From positions 1 through 5,110 of the forward strand of contig CAKRKX010000136.1 of assembly GCA_934358675.1 (NCBI GenBank): a stretch of 5,110 nucleotides of DNA, given 5' to 3'. The notes beneath the pieces are model-generated. The model had not been told where the DNA came from. It did no database searches and was given only the letters and a program-made list of their open reading frames with translations. How positions within the stretch are numbered: the stretch's first letter is position 1; every line of letters starts with the position of its first letter. Origin of the DNA: an uncultured Agathobacter sp. Lineage in GTDB: Bacteria; Bacillota; Clostridia; Lachnospirales; Lachnospiraceae. Shown in pieces: positions 1 through 4,892 of the stretch. The translations under genes and the position numbers were made by a program.

Positions 1-311
1 TGATTACAAGGTTAAAGGAGCTTGTAAAAAGCCTGACAATCAAGTGTGTTGGTCTGATGGAGCAGGTGAAGAAGCTGGCTGCAAAGGTAAATCAGCAGGG
101 AGAGGATATTGCATGGTACAAGAATAAAATCAAGGAGCAGAATAGCACAATGGAGCATTTGCAGGAGAAAGCGGAGGATTTGGAACGAGTGAAACAGTAT
201 GTCGGGGCTGACAAAATACAGGATATTATTGACAATGTGAAAGAAGCGGAACGGTTACAGGCAGAGCAGAAGCGTTTGCAGAGAAGCTATCAGAACAGAA
301 TGAGCAGATAA
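1..311 (+). CDS. C-terminal end of a coiled-coil protein, probably a relaxase/Mob protein (5' partial)
   Basis: The reading frame is open from the left edge (first full codon at 3) to a TAA at 309-311, so this is the last 102 residues of a larger protein and the ATG at 57 is probably internal. The segment is highly charged and predicted to be helical, rich in K, E, Q and L, with heptad-like spacing typical of a coiled coil. It contains a conserved-looking ERVKQYVGADKIQDII stretch and ends in a basic tail. No catalytic motif is in view. The assignment rests on context: tnpV follows 8 bases later in the same operon, and in Tn4451-like and related clostridial mobilizable elements such genes travel with Mob/Pre-type or MobA/MobL relaxases, which often end in long coiled coils. 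The relaxase call is therefore inference. Another element-borne coiled-coil protein is possible. Confidence 0.5.
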   Translation, partial: ITRLKELVKSLTIKCVGLMEQVKKLAAKVNQQGEDIAWYKNKIKEQNSTMEHLQEKAEDLERVKQYVGADKIQDIIDNVKEAERLQAEQKRLQRSYQNRMSR

Positions 312-319
312 GGAGATAG

Positions 320-733
320 ATGGATATGACGGATAAAATCAAAGAAACAGAAGTGTTGAGAAAGCACATCATTGGAGAAAATGGAATCAGTTACACTTTG
401 GGAGAGGATGGTCTGTATTATCCAGACATCCGACTCCCGGAAGGAACGCATTATGAAATCGGCAGATACGGACGGATGCGAGCAGAGTATCTGAAAGAGT
501 ACCATAGAGCATTGTATCTGGAATTGCTGTTGGATGGAAATTTAAATGAATATCTGCACCAGACGGACGAAGAATGTTATCAGATGATGGAGCGATTGGT
601 GGAACAGATGAAAGCAAAGCAGGGAGTGACGGAGCAGTTGAAGTTGGAGAATCAAATGCAGTGGGTAGGAATGATGAACAATATCTGGCACTGTGCGGAA
701 GAAGTGGTGTTGAGAGATATAGTATATGTGTAA
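320..733 (+). CDS. tnpV: TnpV family transposon-encoded protein
   Basis: This 137-residue protein has the pattern I associate with TnpV proteins of Tn4451/Tn4453-like and related Firmicutes elements. In order it shows a short YTLGEDGLYYPDI segment, GRYGRMRAEYLKEY (about residues 48-61), a leucine-rich LELLLDGNLNEYL stretch (67-79), then EQMKAKQGVTEQLKLEN (95-111) and a W..MMNNI..CAEEVV ending. The length matches the family. The biochemical role is not established. It is an accessory protein of integrative or mobilizable elements and has no recombinase motif itself. It lies 8 bases after the preceding gene and shares its stop-proximal TAAGGAG as ribosome binding site. The ATG at 320 is 4 bases from AGGAG and the ATG at 326 is 10 bases away, so translation may start at either (137 or 135 residues). 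It ends in tandem TAA TAG stops followed by an intrinsic terminator. Family membership is fairly sure; function is not. Confidence 0.85.
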   Translation: MDMTDKIKETEVLRKHIIGENGISYTLGEDGLYYPDIRLPEGTHYEIGRYGRMRAEYLKEYHRALYLELLLDGNLNEYLHQTDEECYQMMERLVEQMKAKQGVTEQLKLENQMQWVGMMNNIWHCAEEVVLRDIVYV

Positions 734-738
734 TAGAT

Positions 739-763
739 AGGGCGGTCTTCGGACTGCCCTTTT
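739..763 (+). terminator. Rho-independent terminator of the mob-tnpV operon
   Basis: A 9-bp stem (739-747 with 752-760, one G-U pair) is closed by a stable TTCG tetraloop and followed by TTTT. It begins 5 bases after the tnpV stop, so it should end the transcript of the two element genes. Confidence 0.9.
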
Positions 764-773
764 GAAAATTGTA

Positions 774-802
774 TAGAAAAAGGAACAATGAAATGATATA
801 AT
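774..802 (+). promoter_or_regulatory. Extended -10 promoter for the 47-residue membrane protein gene
   Basis: A perfect TATAAT (797-802) is preceded by TGA, which makes a TGn extended -10 element. A weak -35 TAGAAA (774-779) sits 17 bp upstream. It lies just after the tnpV terminator and about 48 bases before the start codon of the small gene, so that gene has its own transcription unit. Confidence 0.7.
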
Positions 803-849
803 AAAAAAAGAGAATTAGATCAACTTAGAATTTGAAAGGAGACATAACT

Positions 850-993
850 ATGAAAGAATATCAACATCTAATAGGTAAAATTATTATTGCGATTGCAATT
901 ATAGTTGCCGCAATCATTATAGCGGGTGCTATCGAGGGTGCAGGAGCAAATATCCAAAGTGGTCTGTGGCAGTTAAGAGATGCACTAAGATAA
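850..993 (+). CDS. 47-residue single-span membrane protein, unknown function
   Basis: An AAAGGAGA ribosome binding site (835-842) ends at ideal distance from the ATG at 850, and the frame closes with TAA at 991-993, giving 47 residues. The short N-terminus MKEYQHLIG leads into one strongly hydrophobic helix (KIIIAIAIIVAAIIIAGAI, residues 10-28), followed by a polar, amphipathic tail of about 19 residues ending WQLRDALR. There is no cleavable-signal pattern, so it is probably a membrane-anchored microprotein. It has a dedicated extended -10 promoter and sits between tnpV and the presumed attachment junction, so it appears to be cargo or an accessory gene of the element. I do not recognise a named family. 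A toxin-like peptide, a membrane modulator or a conserved small protein of the element are all possible. The gene itself is well supported by RBS, promoter and composition. Confidence 0.75.
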   Translation: MKEYQHLIGKIIIAIAIIVAAIIIAGAIEGAGANIQSGLWQLRDALR

Positions 994-1031
994 ATTCAAA
1001 TTTTATAGTAGTAAAGGAAGATGAAGTACCT

Positions 1032-1052
1032 ACGGTGCCAAAACGGTGCCAA
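1032..1052 (+). repeat. Tandem direct repeat ACGGTGCCAA, 11-bp period
   Basis: ACGGTGCCAA occurs at 1032-1041 and again at 1043-1052, one helical turn apart. It lies about 100 bp inside the presumed attachment junction, the usual place for arm-type integrase or excisionase sites. Such a binding role is inference. Confidence 0.55.
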
Positions 1053-1079
1053 GAACTTAAGCAAATAAAAATACAGTAT

Positions 1080-1109
1080 GCAAAAACAGCAGTTTTCTGC
1101 AGATTTTGC
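1080..1109. repeat. Imperfect inverted repeat with TTTT loop
   Basis: The 13-base arms 1080-1092 and 1097-1109 (GCAAAA...GCAG against CTGC...TTTTGC) pair at 11 of 13 positions around a TTTT loop. No T-run follows, so it is not a classical terminator. It could be a protein-binding site of the element end or a weak transcription barrier. Confidence 0.5.
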
Positions 1110-1139
1110 CACCTAAAAGCATAGAAAATATGCAGAAAT

Positions 1140-1157
1140 ACGGTATTCAAATAACGT
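1140..1157. other. Candidate attachment-site core at the element/tuf junction
   Basis: ACGGTATT (1140-1147) and AATAACGT (1150-1157) form an inverted repeat with a single mismatch around a 2-bp centre. Homology to tuf begins within the right arm, at 1155. A dyad exactly at a recombination boundary is what a site-specific recombinase core would look like, although the 2-bp spacing is shorter than the usual overlap of tyrosine recombinases. The true crossover may lie elsewhere in the tuf-like block 1155-1208. The site type is inferred. Confidence 0.4.
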
Positions 1158-1208
1158 GAGGGTGGTAGAACAGTAGGTTCAGGCCGTGTTGCTACAGTTA
1201 TCGAGTAA
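1155..1208 (+). pseudogene. tuf: 3' remnant of the elongation factor Tu gene (last 17 codons and stop)
   Basis: In frame from 1155, the DNA encodes REGGRTVGSGRVATVIE followed by TAA at 1206-1208. This is the invariant C-terminus of bacterial EF-Tu, normally preceded by RFAI. Here the upstream codon is TAA and no further EF-Tu sequence is found, so the gene is cut at this point. EF-Tu delivers aminoacyl-tRNA to the ribosome and is essential, so a full tuf must exist elsewhere. The likeliest place is just left of the mobile element, with its 3' end restored by sequence the element carried in. The strong terminator 30 bases downstream would be the native tuf terminator. An old partial duplication of tuf is the main alternative. 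The identity of the peptide is close to certain; the integration scenario is inference. Confidence 0.88.
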
Positions 1209-1237
1209 TTCGATATCATAATATACAAAGTATATTC

Positions 1238-1271
1238 AAGACCTTCGAGGGTAACCTCGGAGGTCTTTTTT
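1238..1271 (+). terminator. Strong Rho-independent terminator (former tuf terminator)
   Basis: Arms 1238-1250 and 1255-1267 form a 13-bp stem with one G-U pair, capped by a GTAA (GNRA-type) tetraloop, and a run of six T follows at 1266-1271. It lies 30 bases after the tuf stop and separates this region from the blaI promoter. Confidence 0.92.
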
Positions 1272-1320
1272 GGTATTTCTGAAACATGTCTATGCATTAT
1301 CCAACGTTTTCATGAAGTTG

Positions 1321-1349
1321 TTGACAAAATAGTCTAATGATTGTAGACT
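1321..1349 (+). promoter_or_regulatory. Sigma-A-type promoter of the blaI-blaR1-like operon
   Basis: A consensus -35 TTGACA (1321-1326) and a -10 TAGACT (1344-1349) are separated by exactly 17 bp. The -10 box lies in the right half of the first operator dyad, so repressor binding would directly block RNA polymerase. Transcription should begin near 1356. Confidence 0.8.
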
Positions 1350-1377
1350 AAAGATAGAAAGTCTACAACCATTAGAC
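1331..1377. promoter_or_regulatory. Double dyad operator for the BlaI-family repressor
   Basis: Two dyads share the form GTCTA-N7-TAGAC: 1332-1348 (GTCTAATGATTGTAGAC) and 1361-1377 (GTCTACAACCATTAGAC). Their centres are 29 bp apart. The two sites are also almost exact inverted copies of each other over 18 bp. The first covers the spacer and -10 box and the second lies just after the expected transcript start, ending before the ribosome binding site. BlaI/MecI repressors are dimers that bind paired dyads with TGTAG/CTACA-type half sites in their own promoters, so these are probably the autoregulatory operators of the gene that follows. Confidence 0.82.
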
Positions 1378-1396
1378 CAAAGGAGGGCAACAAACG

Positions 1397-1762
1397 ATGG
1401 AAGAATTGAGACTTGGTGCAGTGGAATCCCAATTTGCGGATATTATATGGAACGAGGAGCCGATTTCATCCGGTGAATTGGTCAAAGTGTGCGAAAAGGA
1501 GCTGGGATGGAAGAAATCGACAACGTATACCATGTTAAAGCGTCTGTGTGAGCGTGGCATTTTTCAGAATGAGAAAGGAACCGTTACAGCACTCATGACG
1601 AAAGCCGAGTTTTCCGCCGCACAGAGCGAGAAATTTGTGGAGGATACGTTTGAGGGATCGCTTCCGGCTTTTTTCGCAGCATTTACGACAAGAAAGAAAC
1701 TGAGCAAGGAAGAGATCGAGGAGATCCGGCAGATGATCGATTCTTATGGAGAGGAGAAGTGA
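1397..1762 (+). CDS. blaI: BlaI/MecI/CopY family transcriptional repressor
   Basis: This 121-residue protein has the normal family length. Residues 1-70 form a winged helix, with LGAVESQFADIIWNEEP followed by the recognition-helix signature KSTTYTMLKRLCERG (about 40-54) and a short wing (QNEKGTVTA). Residues 72-121 are the helical dimerization tail, with GSLPAFFAAF and EEIEEIRQMID. In BlaI and MecI, repression is lifted by cleavage in this C-terminal part, and the SLPAFF region is the likely counterpart, although the residues differ from the staphylococcal Asn-Phe site. The start is fixed by AAAGGAGGG (1379-1387) 9 bases upstream. It is the first gene of an operon with the M56 metalloprotease gene and lies immediately behind two dyad operators, so it is expected to repress itself and its partner. 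The inducer cannot be read from the sequence, and a beta-lactam role should not be assumed. The symbol names the family. Confidence 0.92.
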   Translation: MEELRLGAVESQFADIIWNEEPISSGELVKVCEKELGWKKSTTYTMLKRLCERGIFQNEKGTVTALMTKAEFSAAQSEKFVEDTFEGSLPAFFAAFTTRKKLSKEEIEEIRQMIDSYGEEK

Positions 1763-1764
1763 CG

Positions 1765-3303
1765 ATGGAGGGGATCTTTATAAAGCTACTGAACATGAGC
1801 ATTTCAGCATCGGTTTTAATTCTGATCGCGGTGCTTCTTCGGGCATTACTGAAGCAATCACCGAAGTGGATACACTGTCTGTTATGGGGATTGGTTGCGG
1901 TAAGACTGGTATGCCCGTTTTCGATTGAGAGCTCGTTTAGTCTGGCACCGCAGGCTGATTTTGTTGAGACGAAGCTTGGCGTGCGGAGTGAATATGGACG
2001 ATATTTGAACTCTGCTACGGACGCAAACAAGGCGCTGAATGACAATTCGGATGATGCACAGAACAGAAATCCTGCGCATGGAGGAAATGCAGACGGTCAG
2101 AATAATTGGAAGAAAGTTGGAAATACGATCGACAGCGATGCGCATAAAGCATCGCTAAGTGCAGCGGCAAAGAGAATAAACAACGTCTCATCCGTATGGA
2201 AATATATGAGGATTCTCAGTTGGACATGGTTTATCGGTGTGGTTCTATTGCTGGCATATGCGGCAATCCGTTATCTGCGTTTCCGAAAGAACGTGCAGGC
2301 ATCTATCCGGATAAGGGACGGCATCTATGTGTGTGACAATATCCGCACGCCGTTTATATTAGGTGTGCTCCGGCCGGGAATCTATCTTCCGTCCGATATG
2401 GATGAGGTGCAGACGGAGAATGTCATTGCACACGAGCGTGCACATCTGAGCAGACTGGATCAGGTGTGGAAACCGCTTGGATATTGCCTGCTTGCGGTAT
2501 ACTGGTTTAATCCGCTTTGCTGGCTTGCATATATTTTATTCTGTCGTGATATTGAGCTTGCGTGTGATGAGAAAGTCATTCGGGATATGGATACCGAAGA
2601 CAAAAAGGTTTACTCGCGTGTGCTGCTTTCGTTCAGCGATCCGTCGCATCGGATTGCTGCCGGTCCACTGGCGTTCGGCGAAATCGGGGTAAAGAAGAGG
2701 ATTCAGTCAGTTCTTAATTATCGGAAGCCGACATTCTGGATGGTTGGGCTTGCAATCCTTGCGCTTGTTGTGACTTCGTTATGTTTTCTGACAAATCCGA
2801 AGGCAGCAAATGATCCTGTACAAACGTTGGGAACCGCAGAATATCAACTGCCCGATGGATTGGAGGCTGAGAATGCCGATGATCTTACGATTTTTACACC
2901 GAATGTATACAAGGTCGGTTCGGAGGCAAGCTGTGCGGATGATATGATTTCTGCGGGATATATTCAGAAATTCAATACGACCGATGATTGGGGCGCGATG
3001 AAGGACGGGAAGATTGAACAGGTATACTCCGATAATCATTCTACAGTAGAAGATTATGGATCGATCGATGGCTTGTGCGCTCCGGGGTATCTGGTGAAAG
3101 TCGATTATGATCTGTATTCGGCTGCTGCATGGGAAAAAGAAAAAAACAAGGGAACGGATATGTCGGAGATTGATACGACGGGACAGTATTGGCTGCTTTA
3201 TTTGGTGAGAGAAAATGAAGAAACAGGATATATTCTGGCGTTGAATACTAAGAATTACACGAAAGAGGATATGCTCGCGTGGGCGCAGAGTTTTCAATTT
3301 TAG
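1765..3303 (+). CDS. blaR1: BlaR1-like M56 family membrane metallopeptidase (sensor-transducer)
   Basis: The protein has 512 residues from the ATG at 1765, which lies 8 bases after GAGGAG (1751-1756). A GTG at 1759 would overlap the blaI stop but is only 2 bases from that site. Hydrophobic helices lie near 8-30, 35-53, 149-170, 238-260 and 323-343. The zinc site is complete: HERAH at 223-227 (HExxH) and E264 in DIELACDEKVI, 41 residues after the first His as in BlaR1. The FNP motif (248-250) is also typical. A polar, Asn/Asp/Ala-rich loop (about 60-145) separates helices 2 and 3. After the last helix, about 165 residues should lie outside the cell, but they lack the SxxK, SxN and KTG motifs of the BlaR1 penicillin sensor. 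By family knowledge the protease domain faces the cytoplasm and triggers removal of BlaI upon an outside signal. The signal here is unknown. The symbol marks the family, not beta-lactam sensing. Confidence 0.9.
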   Translation: MEGIFIKLLNMSISASVLILIAVLLRALLKQSPKWIHCLLWGLVAVRLVCPFSIESSFSLAPQADFVETKLGVRSEYGRYLNSATDANKALNDNSDDAQNRNPAHGGNADGQNNWKKVGNTIDSDAHKASLSAAAKRINNVSSVWKYMRILSWTWFIGVVLLLAYAAIRYLRFRKNVQASIRIRDGIYVCDNIRTPFILGVLRPGIYLPSDMDEVQTENVIAHERAHLSRLDQVWKPLGYCLLAVYWFNPLCWLAYILFCRDIELACDEKVIRDMDTEDKKVYSRVLLSFSDPSHRIAAGPLAFGEIGVKKRIQSVLNYRKPTFWMVGLAILALVVTSLCFLTNPKAANDPVQTLGTAEYQLPDGLEAENADDLTIFTPNVYKVGSEASCADDMISAGYIQKFNTTDDWGAMKDGKIEQVYSDNHSTVEDYGSIDGLCAPGYLVKVDYDLYSAAAWEKEKNKGTDMSEIDTTGQYWLLYLVRENEETGYILALNTKNYTKEDMLAWAQSFQF

Positions 3304-3314
3304 AGAATTGATGG

Positions 3315-3347
3315 CAGGTAGGTTGAAAGACCTGCCTGTGTTTATTA
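3315..3347 (+). terminator. Probable Rho-independent terminator after the M56 gene
   Basis: A 9-bp stem (3315-3323 with 3330-3338, one G-U pair) with a 6-base TGAAAG loop is followed by the T-rich TGTTTATT. The T-run is interrupted, so efficiency may be partial. It separates the blaI operon from the VanZ-like gene. Confidence 0.7.
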
Positions 3348-3359
3348 TGTAAATAAAAA

Positions 3360-3386
3360 TAGACAAATAAGCCCATTTTGTATAAT
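3360..3386 (+). promoter_or_regulatory. Candidate promoter of the VanZ-like gene
   Basis: A perfect TATAAT (3381-3386) has TAGACA (3360-3365) upstream at 15 bp, shorter than ideal. It would give an untranslated leader of about 35 bases. A TTGACA at 3391-3396 has no good -10 box at normal distance before the start codon. No GTCTA-N7-TAGAC dyad is present, so BlaI control is not evident. Confidence 0.5.
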
Positions 3387-3428
3387 ATTATTGACATAAG
3401 GACAAAAAGAAAGATGGGATAAAACGTT

Positions 3429-4853
3429 ATGAGAATGAGTGATTTACTTCGGTTGGGCAAAGATGCAATGCTTTTTGCGGCAGGAATTGTTATCGTAATC
3501 GGGATTCTGTGGTTTGTGGGCTATCGTGTAATCTACCGGAAATGTCTGCATGGTAAGAAAACCATTAAGGTTTCGCAGCTGATCTGGGCGGCAGCAATGA
3601 TCGGCTACCTATTTGTCGTGCTGTATGCGACATTGGTGCGCGGCGGATATTATGCGGGGCGGCCCAATCTTGTACCGCTGTCCTCGTACCGGCAGGCGTG
3701 GTATCAGTTCAATGTGACGGAATGGCGCAATCTGATCCTGAACATCTGCATGTTTGTGCCACTCGGTATTCTGCTTCCGATGGGGATAAGATTTTTTCGC
3801 AAGGCATACCGCACTTATCTGGCAGGATTTCTGATGTCGCTGGCAATCGAATCGGTGCAGCTTGTAGCGAAGCGTGGTGTGTTTGAGACGGATGATATCA
3901 TAAACAATACGGTTGGAGGCATTGTCGGCTTCGGGCTGTTTTATCTTGGCGTATGGATCGTGGATCGCTTTCGCAAGACGAACCATTACAATTTGAAAAA
4001 GGCATTATTGTGTCAGATCCCACTTGTGGCAGCTGCGGCTGTATTCTGTACGGTTTTTGTGGTGTATGATCATCAGGAACTGGGAAATCTGCCGTGTGAC
4101 GATGTAACGGCACACCATATACCGGAAGTGACGCTGGCAGACGGAGTGCAGCTATCCGATGATGCAGCGTCACCTATGATCTATAAGATGAAGATCTACA
4201 CTAAGGAAGAGACGCATGCGTTGGCGCAGGAATTTTTCGCAAAATACGGATTGGATATCGATGAAACGCGAAACGATCTGTATAATGACACGGCGGTTTA
4301 TTATAGTGAGGACGGAGCGTTGGATCTGTGGATCGATTATCGCGGCGGAACTTATCAGCTGATGGATTTTGATAAAAGTCATCCACAGGATGGCAGTGTG
4401 TGCGAGTACTTAAAGGATGCGGATGAGGCTACGGTTCGTCAGTATCTGGAGAATGCAGGCATTGCAGTCCCGGAGAATGCGGTATTTGCCCGATTGGAAA
4501 ATGATCAGTATCGATTCGACCTGGATGGGGATGTGATCGGGAATCAGTATCTTCATGGTTCTCTTAGGTGCAGCTTCACACAGGCGGGGGATATCGTTCA
4601 GCTGGACAATCAGTTTATTGCCTGTGATCCGTACCGGGAGACGGACGTTCGATCCGAGCAGGAAGCATATGAAACGCTTTGCACCGGAAAATTCCGGAGT
4701 TACGATTGGCAGGACACGGACAAGATGGAGGTAACCGGTGTCCGGGCATCCTACAGCGCCGATTCAAAGGGCTTCTATCGGCCGGTGTATGTGTTTATGG
4801 TGCAGACCGATGCAACAGATGGTTTAGAGATCGCAATCTCATGTGAAAAATAG
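3429..4853 (+). CDS. VanZ-family membrane protein with large C-terminal extracellular domain
   Basis: The 474-residue product has two parts. The first has hydrophobic helices near 13-33, 50-70, 102-119, 128-147, 157-178 and 192-213. Between about 55 and 180 it carries VanZ-like hallmarks: RPNLVPLSSY (78-87), NLILNICMFVPLGILLP (101-117), SLAIESVQL (137-145) and FETDDIINNTVGG (152-164). The second part, about 214-474, is hydrophilic and predicted to be outside. Its end (SEQEAYETLCTGKF, about 409-422, then GFYRPVYVF, 448-456) loosely recalls the repeated folds of YycI or PepSY-type proteins; this is only an impression. VanZ of the glycopeptide cluster gives low-level teicoplanin resistance by an unclear mechanism and relatives are widespread, so an envelope role is likely but the substrate is unknown. 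Most VanZ-like proteins are much shorter. The start has a weak RBS (GATGGG, 3413-3418). A TAA at 3420 bars an earlier start, and the ATG at 3435 is an alternative. Confidence 0.85.
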   Translation: MRMSDLLRLGKDAMLFAAGIVIVIGILWFVGYRVIYRKCLHGKKTIKVSQLIWAAAMIGYLFVVLYATLVRGGYYAGRPNLVPLSSYRQAWYQFNVTEWRNLILNICMFVPLGILLPMGIRFFRKAYRTYLAGFLMSLAIESVQLVAKRGVFETDDIINNTVGGIVGFGLFYLGVWIVDRFRKTNHYNLKKALLCQIPLVAAAAVFCTVFVVYDHQELGNLPCDDVTAHHIPEVTLADGVQLSDDAASPMIYKMKIYTKEETHALAQEFFAKYGLDIDETRNDLYNDTAVYYSEDGALDLWIDYRGGTYQLMDFDKSHPQDGSVCEYLKDADEATVRQYLENAGIAVPENAVFARLENDQYRFDLDGDVIGNQYLHGSLRCSFTQAGDIVQLDNQFIACDPYRETDVRSEQEAYETLCTGKFRSYDWQDTDKMEVTGVRASYSADSKGFYRPVYVFMVQTDATDGLEIAISCEK

Positions 4854-4861
4854 AAAAATAC

Positions 4862-4892
4862 TTGACTCTCACCCTGGTTCATCCTTTATATT
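4862..4892 (+). promoter_or_regulatory. Candidate promoter with 19-bp spacer (MerR-family type)
   Basis: TTGACT (4862-4867) and TATATT (4887-4892) are 19 bp apart. The spacer includes CTCACCCTGGTTCATCC with a short ACC-CT-GGT dyad. Over-long 19-bp spacers are characteristic of promoters that MerR-family activators untwist. No regulator or target gene is visible downstream, so the controlled gene would lie beyond the window or has been displaced. Confidence 0.45.

Larger units (their letters stand above)
994..1154. other. Gene-free terminal segment of the mobile element
   Basis: This AT-rich stretch carries no convincing gene. The frame beginning at 993 stays open to a TAG at 1122-1124 but has no start codon with a ribosome binding site, so it may be chance or a decayed coding end. 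The segment does hold clustered repeats: a tandem direct repeat (1032-1052), a long imperfect hairpin (1080-1109), a short one (1119-1133) and a dyad at the tuf junction (1140-1157). Such density is typical of the recombinase and accessory-protein binding region at the end of an integrative element; that role is inferred. Confidence 0.55.

Noticed and set aside
57..311. Complete 84-residue gene starting at ATG 57
   Set aside because: The frame is open to the left edge and the ATG lacks a ribosome binding site (the sequence just before it is TTGGTCTG), so it is more likely the tail of a longer gene.
929..1297. 122-residue minus-strand open frame over the tuf remnant and terminator
   Set aside because: It reads antisense through the EF-Tu C-terminus, a terminator and the small membrane protein gene, and has no ribosome binding site or recognisable domain.
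3360..3365. TAGAC half-site in the VanZ-like gene promoter as evidence for BlaI control
   Set aside because: Only one half-site is present, with no matching GTCTA at the right distance, so a shared regulon is not shown.
2779..3366. 195-residue minus-strand open frame opposite the M56 gene
   Set aside because: It is a shadow of the well-supported M56 coding frame and crosses the terminator. Its composition is unlike a real protein.
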